Positions 1 through 12,830 of a stretch of 64,000 bases of DNA are shown here, piece by piece. The notes below the pieces were generated by a model. The model did not search any database. It worked only from the letters and a program-made list of their open reading frames with translations, and had not been told where the DNA came from. The stretch spans positions 19,892,563-19,956,562 of the forward strand of contig OZ022339.1 of the NCBI GenBank assembly GCA_963989245.1, written 5' to 3'. The translations under genes and the position numbers were made by a program. The DNA is from Nansenia antarctica (lineage: Eukaryota > Chordata > Actinopteri > Argentiniformes > Microstomatidae). Each line of letters opens with the position of its first letter. Position 1 is the first letter of the stretch.

Positions 1-104
1 GTGATTTTTTTCCTTTCTGCATATTGTCAGGGAAGTGGTGCCAAAGGGTGGACAAGATCTCTTGTGAAGCGCCTCTGTGAAGATACAAGACAGACACAGG
101 ACAT

Positions 105-105
<1 letters not shown>

Positions 106-157
<52 letters not shown>
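106..157. repeat. (CA)n microsatellite
   Basis: An uninterrupted CA run of about 25 units, followed by an imperfect CA-rich tail to about 186. The reading frames across it are artefacts of the repeat. Confidence 0.95.
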
Positions 158-158
<1 letters not shown>

Positions 159-186
159 ATTCACACTCACACACACGCACACACAG

Positions 187-702
187 ACAAACCTACATAG
201 ACTTTTCAGCAGTGCTGACCAGTTGAAGTCATTTTTACACCTCATCCATATACAATAACAATACCGTTGTTTTCCACCAAACGCTTCAGTATGGGGATTA
301 CCCACCCCAGACCCCCAGATAAGACCCCTCCCTGACCTCCCCATTGCCATGCACCCCATTCCCCTGAGAAAGGACGGACATCTCTTTTTCATGTCATAGC
401 CTTGTTGCCAAAACTCTAATAGAAACCAGTCCTACTACATTATTTTAGATACCATATTTGCAATTTTCAAAGTATGCTTTTTTTTATATAGAAGCTACTT
501 CCAATACAGTATGTAAGATGTTTTAAAAAGAAAAAGTGCAATGCAAAACCAGTTGTATATCTATTGTTAGGTTTATTTGTACATTGGACAGTATAACATA
601 GTTGTTGATGGTTTTAGTGGCGTTCTCTTCTTTTCTGACCAAACTTTGTGGTCCCTTTGTTAGATTAGATAGATATCTTCAGTTCATTTCAATGATTTTT
701 CT

Positions 703-764
<62 letters not shown>

Positions 765-1698
765 GAGTTGTTATTGCTGACTTGTGTGCATAACACACTG
801 CCATGCCACACACATCAGCTGAGTCTCATTTTATAAACTGTACTTTTTAAAGAGATAATGTATCATTCTTACCAAACTGTTCTGCTGACCTATGGAGACA
901 ATGTGGCTTCTCTGGGTGTTCCTTCAGCCATAACGTATACCTTTGAATCTAGTCATTACAAGAAGAAACTACTTTTCAGCCAACGTGATTTATATAGCCT
1001 ATCCAAGAATGTTTAAGCAGTGCCATAGATCATGCAAGTATATACGATATTGTTTCATATAGCAGTCTCACATTATTTCATTATTATTATTATTCTAACT
1101 TATTTCTATGTAATAATATTATGGTTCTGAATGTGATGTTTTTAGATAGGCTTGGGTATATTTCAAAATGTAAACTTTTTTTTAAATATATATATGTTTG
1201 TTACTGCATTATGGTGCCAAGTATTGTACACAGACATGACATGTGTAAGAGTTAACATAAAATACTTAAGTCCAACCGATAGATAAAGGTTTTGATATCA
1301 ATTGTAAAAAATAAAAAAAAACGCTATAAACGGCGGGAAAGACCAGGAATAATTGCTTTTTAATTTGGTGTGTAGCCTTGCAAATAATTTCCTCTCATCG
1401 CTCGTTGAAGCATTAAACAGCGATTAGGGGAGACTGTTGATGAAATGCAAACGTTTCCTTTTATTGATTTAATTTACTACACTACACTACAGAGTTCACA
1501 GGCTGTGCGAAGCCGTTAGATTGATCCTTGATTTCTTCATCTAAATCACGGCAAGTGGAAATGATTTTGTGCCCTGCAGCAGAATGGATGTGGTCTTGAC
1601 AGTGTGGTTTGGTTTGGAGGCAAATCTGCTTGTTTTTCCCGCTGGTCACGTGATGGGAGAAGCCGCCGTTTGTTCACCCTTCTTCTCTTAAAGCAGTT
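187..1698. other. Gene-free AT-rich flank
   Basis: No coding region is recognised here. It contains a (GT)n microsatellite at about 706-761 and AT-rich sequence. It lies downstream of nkx6.2, which is transcribed towards lower coordinates, so unrecognised 3' regulatory DNA is possible but not shown. Confidence 0.5.
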
Positions 1699-1950
1699 CG
1701 TGAGCTTAGAATTATAAGGTTCTATCTCCATTTTTGTCAAAATTGTGTTTTTTACATAATCTGATCCATTAGGTGTTTATTAATGCCTGTGTGGTGTTAT
1801 TTTTTTAAAATGTTGACATTTTTGAGTTAGTAATTCATAAAATACTAAGGTTCCATCTCACAAAACATAATGGAATGTAAAAACTCAATATCGCTCAATA
1901 TCTCTGAACTACCCTAAACGGAGATAGAACCTTATCATTCTAAGCTCACG
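1699..1950. mobile_element. MITE, copy A (4-bp TSD)
   Basis: A 252-bp non-autonomous DNA element with terminal inverted repeats of about 30 bp. The left end begins CGTGAGCTTAGAATTATAAG and the right end is its inverse. AGTT flanks both sides (1695-1698 and 1951-1954), consistent with a 4-bp target-site duplication. A highly similar copy in the same orientation lies at 58723-58971. There is no coding capacity. The superfamily is not assigned. Confidence 0.85.
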
Positions 1951-1954
1951 AGTT

Positions 1955-3826
1955 CGAGGTTCTACCCCCTGGACGGCATGGCCTCTTGTGTTGGTTATGC
2001 GGTTCTCAAGCAATAAAACCATTAGAACTCAATGGGGGTTTTTTTGTCATCAATTCACCGCATCTATCACTTTCGTACACCTATGGAATCTATAGCACAC
2101 AATTAAGATCAACTTTCTCAGCATGTTATAGTAGGTGTCTACTTCCGATCAAGTTGCCTTGCATGCAGGTCCTCTATTGGTAAGCAGGCCAACAGTAAAG
2201 AGCTCATTTGTGTTTCAATTAGTCTCCATGTACAGTATACGACACGATGCACTTCGCCCGATATACATTTTAATTGATATTTCAAGGTATGAAGTGTGAC
2301 TGGCTATCAGAACTGAGTCTATTGATATGGGGGAGATATGTTTATATCTATATATACGTTTATATAGGTCTATAAGTTTATCATTCTTAAAATGTAACAT
2401 GTCAGGTGGTTCTCACCAATGGACGTGAACGAGTTTGGGTCTCTTAAATACACTAAGCCTACACATTTCCGAAAAAGTCACACAATTCCCATTCTGTAGA
2501 CCTATATGGAATTAAAAGGTTCGAGTGGACAACTCGTGTGATTCATACATGGACACACGATAGAACTATTTGGAAACGAGTAGCTTAGATGAAATGCGAC
2601 GACAACCCTCTTCCAAGTAAGATGTTTTAAAACTGTTAGGCCAACAATGTGTAGTTTAAGTACATTGACGTCAGAAATGTGATCTCTTAGTTCAAATGAT
2701 AATATCTATATCTATATAGGCTAATCTCGATAATATATGCGCTTGAAGAGGTTAGATATTGAGTTGTATCGTGAAAGCCTATAAGCATATCACTACATTA
2801 CATCAACTTGCAAAGAAAATGCTAAATCCCGAAAATATGTTAGTAGAACCGATCAAGTGATTCAACTCGTTATAGTCAAATGGGGATAGAAATGTCTTTG
2901 TTTTTACATGTGCGCTCTATAGCGAGTTATTATGGAGTTTCAAATGTAGGCCTATATAGCCTATATTACATAGCCTACAAAACATGTCACATACGTCTAA
3001 CAAAAGATAACATAGCCGTCATATATTTAGAATCTAACAAATGCAGATTTATTTTCCATATAAGAGGTAGAAAAAAATATAACCGCCTCCTATAATTTGC
3101 CTTGGTAATAGCCTACCAGTCTAATTTCAAAATGGGCTTACAGGTAAAAAAGGAAAAATTATTTAGCTGGTCAATAACACAATACCATATATACAAAAGA
3201 TTGTTAAATAATTTATTCATAATACAACGTTTTTTTTTTCTTCCTTTAACCTTCGCGGAAGCAATAATACTCTCTTATTCAACATAAACGATGCCGGACA
3301 GTTGTCTGTAATTGTTTGATGAAATCAAACAAACTCATCCAAATGATAAAAGAAAACTGTCTGAGTGAAAGTCGTTAAAACAAGCTTTTTACATTATAAT
3401 TTACAACATTTGCATTTGTACATTGTGTAGGCCTTCCTGTGTTGAATTTATAAATGTAAAAGTTGGAGAGGTGGGCGACGTAGGCCATTACACTATTATT
3501 ATTATTATTTTATTATTATTATTATTTTTATTATTATTATTCAGCAATATAACAAAATTAAGCTATACTATTGAGAGGGTATATAGGGGCCAAAGCGTAA
3601 TAGGATTTGCGGGAAAGGCTGCCAGAGTTCTTTACACTTGTTTAATAACATAACTTACTCAGTAGAAAATATATACATCTCACTTACATTTTCGTTTGTA
3701 CAACACAACTCATTCATACCACCCACCGGCGCCCTTTCTCTCCTTTTGAACAATTGATACCCTGGTTAAATTAGCTTTAAAAGCATCATTGAGTTTGAGT
3801 CTCTGCTCGACAAGTTGTCACTGACA
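1955..3826. other. nkx6.2 downstream / probable 3' UTR region
   Basis: AT-rich DNA with no recognised coding region. It includes a (TTA)n run at about 3496-3541. The 3' UTR of nkx6.2 must start at 3826 and run leftwards, but I cannot fix its polyadenylation site. Confidence 0.45.
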
Positions 3827-5436
3827 TCACAAGGTGTCCTGTGAGCTGTGACTGTTAGGGCTGATCAGGGACAGGTTGGTCGCCTTGTGCTTTTTCAGAA
3901 GTCTCGTTATTTTCTCGTCATCTGAGTTTGGGTCCAGAGGTTTGTTGTACTCGTCATCGTCCTCGTTGTCCTCGTCGCTCTCCTTCATCTGAACCGTCTC
4001 TGAGTCGTGTTTCTTCTTGGCTGTCGCCATTTCCGCCGCGTGCCTCTTTCTCCATTTGGTTCTCCTGTTCTGAAACCATACCTATGAAGGGAAATCACAT
4101 CACATGTTATTATTACTGACTTCTCACACTACATTTCGATAATGCGCATTATTAGGCTATTGTAGGATAAATGTGATGAAGCTCTATCATAGAGGATATT
4201 ATAACCATAAAAGGTACACTATAGGCCAATACTGCAAGCTGCTGTATTAACAGGACATAGGCCTAGGTCTCTAACAATAACAGGCTAATAATAATAGTCA
4301 TAATAATATATTGTTGTTATTTATGTTATGACTTATAATTAGGACTACAATACTATGTGCATAGGATAACCTTCTCAGAACACACCAAAACAAACAACAA
4401 ACAATCCCATAATAACTGACAGTTTGGCAAATCTACAGAGAGATCATGAAACATATAAATGTCAAATCATGTAACACAAGTTGCATTTCGTACCTTTACT
4501 TGACTTTCCGTCATCCCTAAAGAATAAGCCAGCCGGGCTCTCTCTGGACCGGCGAGGTATTTCGTCTGTTCAAAAGTTTTCTCCAAAGCAAAAATTTGTT
4601 GTCCTGAAAAAGTCGGTCTGGAATGTTTTTTCTTCCCGTCCTTGTCGAGCATCATGTTCGCTTGAGCTAGAAACATATTTAAGACTGGAGTCAAACACAT
4701 GCAGTGAGAAGTTGAAACGCCAGTTCATTAGTAGATATACATGATTTCACTACAATTGACCGAAACATGTGATACAGTCTGAATTGTTCTAGGTGTCAAT
4801 TGCGCATTAATTGTGTTTGAAGATGAGCGAACTTAACTTGTAGGCAATATTTAGATTACTCATGAGCCAAAACGTGCGGAACATATCTGTATTTAATAAA
4901 CAGATATATCTGTTGTCTTAGTCAACAGTCTGTATTTAAGAAAACAAAACAGTAGGCTACAAAAAACCGCAATTTAGGCTAGAAGCATTCAACCATTTGC
5001 AATAAGTCAGAAGACTGAACCTACCGGGACACTGGACTCGGGGGTCCCTCCAGGGGGAGGTCTGCATCACTCCGGGCCAGAATATGGGCGCCCTCCCCGG
5101 GAGCTCCGTCAGGGGCTTTGGGTACCGAGAAACGGCCGCGGGGTTGAAGTACATTCCTGCGGTGGTGGCCAGGCCGTTTATCCTCGGAAAGCCCGAAAGC
5201 AGCTGCCCGGCCGCGGTGATAGGTCTCCCCAGGATGTCACTAATTCCATGTGGTGTTCCCAGGGGAAGCTGCGAGTTCAGATGTGTGAGCGAATGCGCCT
5301 TGAAGCCCGGGTTCTGCAGAGTGTAAGGGAATAAAGACGTCTTCATCTCGGTCATGTTGTGCAAAGCTGCCAGCGGCGTGCTGCCCAGGACGAAAGCACT
5401 CTGCCGGTTAGCATCCATCTGCCCCACAGCTAACAT
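3827..5436 (-). CDS. nkx6.2: Homeobox protein Nkx-6.2
   Basis: Nuclear homeodomain transcription factor of the Nkx6 family, known in vertebrates for ventral neural-tube patterning and oligodendrocyte development, acting largely as a Groucho/TLE-dependent repressor. There are three exons on the minus strand: 5436-5025, 4666-4494 and 4081-3827. Splice sites are G|GTAGGT, TTTCTAG|CT, AAG|GTACGA and ATAG|GTA, and the phases match. The product is 279 aa from ATG 5436; an in-frame ATG at 5418 would match the mammalian start. The N-terminus has an eh1-like segment (TPLAALHNMTEMK) and the family motifs TPHGISDILGRP and LPGRAPIFWPG. The homeodomain is residues 150-209, with W197, F198 and N200 in WFQNRR, split by an intron before V196. 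The acidic tail ends DDEYNKPLDPNSDDEKI...ISPNSHSSQDTL, which fits Nkx6.2 rather than Nkx6.1. Intact, with no frameshift. Confidence 0.94.
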
Positions 5437-5881
5437 TTGTGAGCATGAACCACCAAATTCGCTCGAGGGAAAAAAATGGAAATAAAACTGTGAAAGAAAT
5501 TAATAGAAAGGTGAACCGAACGGGTGGATATACGCCGAAGCCACTATAGGCGCGTCTGAGATATATCCCCGATACGCATCAGCCGAGGAGCGTTTCAACT
5601 TGAGGAAAACACTTTCTGAGAGAGAATCTGATCTCTTGCGCAGTCGGAGATAAAGATTGATCAAAAAGCTCTCCGTCTCAGACTGTCAGTATGTTGAGAG
5701 TTTGTTGCATGCGTCCCACAACGAGAATCCACTCGGAAGTCAGAAGATCTGATGATGTTTTTTTAGTGGTTTTGATGGTGACCATAAGGGTCGGCTTTCT
5801 TGGTAAATTGACTCCGGCTATGAGGTGAGTGAAGCGGGATTCACTGATAACCGCGCAGCCACCTGCATGCGCATATTTCCT

Positions 5882-5917
5882 ATTGGCTAACATTGAGTGA
5901 GCCCTCTCTCTGATTGG
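5882..5917 (-). promoter_or_regulatory. Paired CCAAT boxes upstream of nkx6.2
   Basis: Two inverted CCAAT pentamers (ATTGG on the plus strand at 5882-5886 and 5913-5917) lie about 450-480 bp upstream of the nkx6.2 start. They are in the correct orientation for a minus-strand promoter and sit in a relatively GC-rich stretch. Assigning them to the nkx6.2 promoter is an inference from position. Confidence 0.4.
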
Positions 5918-5974
5918 AGGGCACGACAGTCGCGCACTTTGCATGTGCTTCTCACGGACAAAGCCGCACTCCAT

Positions 5975-8900
5975 CAGGATCTTATTGTACCGCTATTAAT
6001 GATGCGTCGCACTGGAGAAATCATTGTTTTAACATTTCTACATTGTCACCGTTCCCCTTCCATGTTGGCTACATCAAACTCACAGCTGTGCTATATGATG
6101 TTTATACTGTTTCCAATCGAAGAGAAGATTATTTTCGCATCCCATTTTCGCAATAAGTTCAATGATGAGAAAATGAATAGCGACATCACATTGAGAGCTA
6201 AAGTTGACCACAATCGTTTGTATTTTCATCTGCAACCATTTTTATGTTAGGCTCTTAACGTTTCACTAAATTACTTTGTATTAGCTTATTAGTGTGTTAT
6301 GTTATGTATTCAGGATATGTGCTCGTTGTTGTTGCGTTCTTTAGAAGTATTCAGCAACACTCTTCATATTTGATCATTTGGAATTGGACTTATTTAGTTC
6401 ATGTGTTGTTGCAAATCTGTTTTTATTTTCGACTGAGAGTTGGCTGTTGGCCTACGTGGGTCGAAATATGGTATCACATAATAGCCTTGTTAATAAACAA
6501 TTACAAAAGATGTCAGATTAACCAATTCATGTTTTCTTGTCTGGTGCCTGACTACATTAAACATAATCAGTGAACTATGCATTTGTTTTTTTATTACTCA
6601 AGTGATCATTGTTGCTGCGTTCATTATCTGCGTTGGCCTGTTGAGGCGAGACCGTCTGAGAAGCTCGTTGATCGAGACGTCATCAGATTGACTGTTGCAT
6701 CCTGCCACGGTGCTAATATTTTAATATTTAGATGTGAGAATGTTGTTCGAGTGAAATATGGCCACGCTGGCATTTTAAAGGGTTCAGTAAATGCACATTT
6801 GGCATAATAGCTGAAGGGAAAAACGTCAATTTGAAGACATTTTCGAACATGAATGTTGTCCAATTTTCTCCTACATTTCTTTATTCAGCTAAAAATAGAC
6901 CTTGGACTCCACTTGCCAAACTATTCATTAGGAAATGTAGCCTACACATGGATAAAACAAATGTGTGACAGTGCTTTTCAAATATCTGTTTGATAACTCA
7001 ATCATGAGCCACAATCAATATATCCTATCTGTAATGTAGGCCTTTAACCTAAACCTACTGTATAATTATGTCAATACATGCATTAGGAATATCGAAGATA
7101 TCGAAACAACCACTGTTTGCCTGCTGACAGAACAACATAAACATAACATAAATAAACAAGACTAAAACCCAGTTGCAATCCAGCCACCAAATAACTAATT
7201 AACATAAACAATAATCCCAAAGGGTGTAATAGTAATGTTTTGTTAAATAAATTATTAATTGATTTCAAATGATTTCAATCATCATATTTTTTTTTTTTTA
7301 TAAATTCACAAATAACGTTGATAGTCCATATTATAATCACCGTTGTTTACAAATGTTGGAGAATTTAGTAGGCCTATATCGAAAAATATCTATATCCTCC
7401 ATAATCGTGTAAGGTTATTATTTTTATTTTGGACATAGGCCTATCATGGGTGAGCAATAGGCTAAATAAGTTTGTAATAAGGACCGTCGATCTACAATCA
7501 CACTGCTGCTCAACCAAAGGAATTGGCGGTAAGCATGAATATGATGTCTTTAAATATTCGGTGGATACATTTCCACTAGGCTTTATCAATCTAAATAAAG
7601 CGTTGCTATGTTTTTAAAATGAATTGGGTATTTTCTCACCACGTTGTTCTATTATTGTAAATAATAATACAAATAAATAATAATAATAATACAAAATAGT
7701 AATCATCATTATAATTATGACTATAATTATTCAAAGTATAATAGTAATAGTAATTATTATAATAATTACCATTGTAAATATACAGTTGTTTGTTGTTGCA
7801 GTTATATGCAAGCAACTTAAATTACATGTTGCATGTACAAAAAAAAAAGAAACAAAAAAGGAGAATAGATTATGAAAATAATGTTACTAATTTATGAATG
7901 TATTGTTATTATTGATAAATATACCACGTGTGAATTCAATTGAAGTTGGCAAAGAAGCTCAAGGCAAATATACTTGAAATCAACCATTTGACTAGGCTAT
8001 TTAATTGAGGCACAGAGATTGAGATGATAGTTTCGAAGAGCCCTCTACTGGCAAGTCATGTCTCCCAGAGAGGTTGGTAGGTAATAGGTCACGACACACT
8101 CATGACACGACACACGCATCGATACAGACAGGCTATACATAAACGCTCGTAGTTATTGCCATTATTAATAGTTTTATGTATACACGTGCCATTGAGACGG
8201 AGACGTAAAGTCCGTTATACCTTCAAAGAGAGCTCTTAACCATATTAGTTTTGCGCCTGCATCAATAAGAATTTTAAATGAACATTGTTTTTAGTTTTAA
8301 CTTGATTGTAATAACTGCCTATGAGTATTTGTCATGAATTGTGTATATCGTGCTGAATGTTCAGTATTTATTCTATTGTCTTATCCGAATACCACACCTG
8401 AAGTTCCCCCTGGTAAAAAAAAATATAGTTTTTATTATATCATATTATTCAATTGTCTATATTGAGCAACAAATCATCTATTATATTATATTCTGTTCTG
8501 TTTAATATCGTTTATTATTTGGTGTGAGTAGGAGCGGCAGACCTTTACCAATTCAGTTTCAGTTTATTTCAATAATGTAACTTGTTTCTACTAATAACTA
8601 GGCTAGTTGAATATTATGGATGGAGAGTTCGATAATCGATAATCAATATAAAATATGTTAGAAATACATTACAGCAATACAAGCTTATACCGTAGAAATC
8701 AGAAACAAAAACAAGCTCATATATCTAGATGCCAGATCTATATAATACAAAGTGGATCACAACATACCGTGATACATGTTGAGCAGTTGTAGAGAAACTG
8801 TATCAATAACTTATCGTTATAACCTACGCTTGCTGAGAGAACAGCCAAAGATGTGTATGAATGTTGTGTGAATGTTGTGTGAATGTTGTGTGTGTGAACA

Positions 8901-9978
8901 ATGTATTATTATTTTCTTTTCACTCTGAGCGTTATGAGGTAGAATACATTAGGCTTGCAATAAATAAGTCACAATGAGAAATTGGTACAGGAGACATTTC
9001 AGATTTGCGATTGTAAAAGACGAAAATACTGACTCATGAATGTTGAGCGAACATAAATGATTCAGTATACTCACCGTCGCACCGAACCCTTTAAAACTGG
9101 AATAAGGGCGCTCTCTAGCGGCACAAATATATTCAAAATAATTGTTCATACTGTAGCTCTATATCTAGATTTCACCAAGGAACAACAACAACATTGTATT
9201 TAAAGGGAGATAAAGATGAAAAATGCATGCGCCACATTGGTTAATGACAAACCTTAAAAGTGTATAGCTTAGCAATTACAAATGTTATCGAGAACTTGCG
9301 TCCATGCAAATCCACTAAGGTCAGATTCAACAAAAACGGATATAATGCAATTTTAACCAAGCCTCATGGGAGTGAGTAGGCTTAGAGGTCAAACCCCATC
9401 GACTTTGAATGGCCAATGACTTATAATGGAAGATTTAAATTGCTACAGCTCTTAAACCAAATAAATTAGAAACACCAATCTTCAGAATCGTCCAATCTTC
9501 TGAATCGTCTAACTTAATTATCATGAAAGCAGCTTCTGACATTTGTAGTTCGTACTTTAGAGTTAGGGTTAAGCATTTAACTCTTTAACACAGATGGTGT
9601 ATAAGCAACAATCTTAAACATTATTGATAAAGCATGCATATAGGCACCAGTGCATAACAATTGAAGTGTTACTATGTAGCTATGTAGTGTAACTATCTAT
9701 TTAAACATTTGTTTTTACAGAAATGTGTTATTTGGAGTCCTAATCACTGCTTGATTTTCATGCAAAGAAAACTGGGTGCGGGGTTCTAAGGGTTAAAGTT
9801 GATTTAACCAACGGGATTTCAGTGGCCCGTTAGTTTTCTATGGTTTTCTATAGTGACATATTAAATGCTAATGTTCTTTAGTCTTTTAGGCTAGACACTT
9901 CAAACATCAAACTTAATATCACTTCATTTGCATGGATACTGCTTCTTGATAACATTTATAATTAATTGATTTGATTAA
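5975..9978. other. AT-rich non-coding stretch upstream of nkx6.2
   Basis: About 4 kb with no recognised gene or transposon, only short AT-rich and ATT-type simple sequence (for example 7672-7760). It is the longest repeat-poor stretch of the window and lies 5' of nkx6.2, so it is where distal enhancers would be expected. None can be recognised without a cross-species alignment. Confidence 0.45.
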
Positions 9979-10061
9979 TTATAAGCATGTTGAGTTCGTC
10001 TGTAACCTATAGGTGGCACTAGACAATGTTAGTGAAGCTACTCTGAAAACGTTGTTGTTGG

Positions 10062-10445
10062 CAAGCCTAAGGCCATTCTCCTCTCTAATGTACAAGCCAT
10101 CCGGAACAAGATGGATGAACTGGAGGCTCAGATGTAAGCGTACATTTAGAGACACATGCCTGTTGGCTTTTACAGAGACATGGCCGAAAGACGCGGATCG
10201 CAATGAGGATCTACGCATCAGCGGCTTCGGGGAACCTGTTCGCTTGGACCGGTCGACTCTCATAACGAACAAATCCTCCGGAGGGGGAGTTTGTTTCTAC
10301 ATAAATGAGAGGTACTGTAAAATCGAGGAAATAATGTACCCCGACCTTGAACTGCTGTCTCTCTCTCTTCCCCTCTTTTACTTACCGAGAGAATTCCCCC
10401 AGCTCTCCTTCACCCTGGTTTATATCCACCATCCACCCGTGAGCG
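10062..10445 (+). pseudogene. LINE endonuclease remnant (CR1/L2/Rex1 group)
   Basis: Degenerate fragment of the apurinic-like endonuclease domain of a non-LTR retrotransposon. One frame reads LLSNVQAIRNKMDELEAQM up to about 10130. The reading then shifts and continues with CLLAFTETWPKDADRNEDLR and a GGGVCFYIN strand typical of this endonuclease. It lacks the rest of the element and has a frameshift, so it is dead. The clade is judged from motif resemblance only. Confidence 0.75.
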
Positions 10446-10554
10446 AGTGGAAACGTACAGCAATACTAGACATTGACAGCTGTGACGGAACACACCTGAC
10501 TATAAACACCCAGAAACACCTTTTTAAATGGTGAAAACCAATCAGAAAAAAGAA

Positions 10555-11305
10555 AAAAAAACATTGAACTGAACATTGAACATTTGAACCTCCTCGTTCA
10601 TGGCATTTTTCCACTGCCTTGATTTGGGGGACGCTATGGCGTCCTGGACGGTTTGAGGAATGTCGCATACTGCTCTGTAACAAAAAATCCACGCATGTTT
10701 GCAGTTTGTCCTCCGTATCGTCAGTCTCAAACTCCTGTAGGTGAGCCGGTCTCCTCTTGGTTCTCGGTGGGTTCTTTACCCGGCTGTGTACGTTCAGTCC
10801 GTTCAGGTAAAGTCCCAGAAGCACCACTTTGAGTATCTTGACCTGGCACATTTCCCACATCACATTCATCAACAACATTTTCATCGCTGTCCTTGACCCT
10901 GTGCAGTAACCGCACCACACTTTTACACATAGCCAGAAAGCCACATAGCAATCAGCATTCTTCCTTCTATCTTCAGCTAGCTGTTCTTGATTAGCACTGG
11001 TGGGCTCATGTAAGATAGTCTCTTTTAGCTTCAGAGTATGTAAAAGCAGCCTAGGAATCTTGTTTCCCAAAGGTCATACTTATCTTCACATCCATTGAAT
11101 AGAAGCTGCGGTGCCAGGAGACCTGTTGCTCTGCTTGCCATTTGCGCACCAACTTTACCGCGAGGGCTTCTAGCTTGGTATTATACTTCACTTGCTAAGC
11201 TATCTTGTTAGCTTCATTGGCTAACGCGTAATACAGTACGTCTCGTAAAACTTCTTCCGATAATCTAACTCACTTATCTCCAAGTCGGTTTGTGTCCAAC
11301 TCTGC
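10555..11305 (-). pseudogene. Internally deleted Ty1/copia-like gag-pol
   Basis: Minus-strand remnant between the copia-type LTR at 11320-11486 and the LINE remnant. Just inside the LTR is a gag start typical of copia elements (DLWETRFLG region near 11100-11000). Further on is the linker between integrase and reverse transcriptase (RPAHLQEFETDD) and the start of the RT region (DAIASPKSRQWKNAMNEEV), in shifted frames. Protease, integrase core and RT catalytic motifs are missing, so a large internal deletion is inferred. The RT side ends in an A/T-rich run near 10555. Confidence 0.7.
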
Positions 11306-11319
11306 CTGGGCCCATAACC
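11306..11319 (-). other. Primer-binding site, half-tRNA type
   Basis: On the minus strand GGTTATGGGCCCAG lies directly after the LTR. It is complementary to the anticodon-arm region of initiator tRNA-Met, the type of primer used by copia-like elements, rather than to a tRNA 3' end. Confidence 0.7.
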
Positions 11320-11486
11320 TGTTAAGCTTGGGTGCACATGAATTGCGTATAAAGAATAAGTAAAGCATGACACTCTGTATTGTCTTCAGCATGTCTCCGG
11401 TAAGTTTATTCACAGACTGATAACAGACTCAAGTCAACGTAGTGACGTCACATTAGGACGTACCCTCATACAACAACAGAATAACA
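11320..11486 (-). mobile_element. 5' LTR of copia-like element
   Basis: A 167-bp LTR. On the minus strand it starts TGTTATTCTGTTG and ends AAGCTTAACA, giving the TGTT...AACA inverted ends, and it is followed immediately by the primer-binding site. No matching 3' LTR was found in the window. Confidence 0.65.
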
Positions 11487-11511
11487 GTGCGACTGCTACC
11501 GTAGTTATTAG

Positions 11512-12565
11512 TATTTTTATTTTTATTTAACCTTTATTTAACCAGGCAGGCCAATAAGAACTAATTCTTATTTGCATTGGCGGCCTGGCAAAAGACAAAA
11601 GCCTCTTGGGGGGGGGGGGGGGGGGGGCTAAAAAAAAGAGATCAGGTTACATGTTAAAAACAAAGAACACACATGACAGACACACACATAGAAGCATTTC
11701 CAGCACAGTTAAAAGAGTAAAAACATACCGGTACATACATTTCCACACCTCCTCCACTTACATCAAGTTTAAGGGACACACATACACATTAACCTGCACA
11801 ACATTAAGCACCGCAGAAAGCACACTAACAGCATTAGAGAATTAGCAATACATACAGTATGCACATTTAGACAGACACAAGGTAGACACAAAGTCAAACA
11901 GGCATGCATGGGACAGACAGTAAGCAGCCAACAGGGGGGGTTTGGAAAAACACTAGAGGGTTGAGAGACAGTTGCATGTGTCAGTGAGAATGTCCATGAT
12001 AGTCATTAAAAGCTGATTTGGAAATAAGAGTGTCCGGTTTGAGTGTTTTCTGTAAATTGTTCCAGTCATTTGCTGCAGCAGCCCTGACAGAAGATTGACC
12101 TTGTGCAGTGTTTGTTTTCTAATGTTTCTAATGTTTTAGGAGAATATGGTGAGCAGACCGGGTGTTGAGGGCAGCAGACGTAATTTGCAGCAAGTGACAC
12201 AGGTAGGGGGGGGGGGGACAGACCAAGGAGGGTTTTGTAGATGAGCGTGAGCCAGTGGATACTGCGACAGGTGTGCAGGGATGGACAGTTGACAGAGGAG
12301 TAAAGAGTGCAGTGGTGTGTTTTGAAAGGGGCATTAGTAGCAAACCGGATACCAGAGTGGTAGAGAACATCCAGCTTTTGGAGTGCGCCCTTGCATGCTG
12401 TCCTATATACGACGTCCCCATAGTCTAACATGGGGAGGATTGTCATTTGGACAAGAGTTATTTTAGCAGAGTGAGTGAAGGTGGAACGCATTCTGTACAG
12501 GAAACCGAGTTTAGATTTTACCTTAGATTGTAGCCTGTTTATGTGGTGTGAGAAGGATAGGGTAG
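11512..12565 (-). mobile_element. 5'-truncated L2-like LINE 3' end
   Basis: The C-terminal part of a reverse-transcriptase ORF is at 12565-12066, with the motifs KSKLGFLYRMRS, MLDYGDVVYRTA and LYHSGIRF. It is followed by a 3' UTR interrupted by a G/C homopolymer at about 11609-11628, and ends in an AATAAAGGTTAAATAAA-type tail near 11512. Catalytic RT motifs are absent because of 5' truncation. It is related in layout to the LINE at 52640-54058 but clearly diverged from it. Confidence 0.75.
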
Positions 12566-12830
12566 TAGACTAAGGGCGTAATCAAACAATGATACTTAAC
12601 AGCACAAATGCTTTCTCTTTCCAATACTTTTGGAGAACACTGTATAAAGCTACCCTTGAGAGAAATCTAGTTTGTCAAATTAAAACTACTACAAGTAGTT
12701 CACTACATCAAAAATGCTCCTCTGAAATCACTGATTACTTTTTCTTTTTTAAACAGGTAGGAGGAGAAAAGTGGGGAGAGGGGAAGCAGTGAGTGAATAA
12801 GTAGTCGGGACATTTGAAGCTCAAGGGCTG

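Noticed and set aside
1..392. Open readings rich in His-Thr or Val-Cys over the CA repeat
   Set aside because: They are translations of a dinucleotide microsatellite with no domain or start context.
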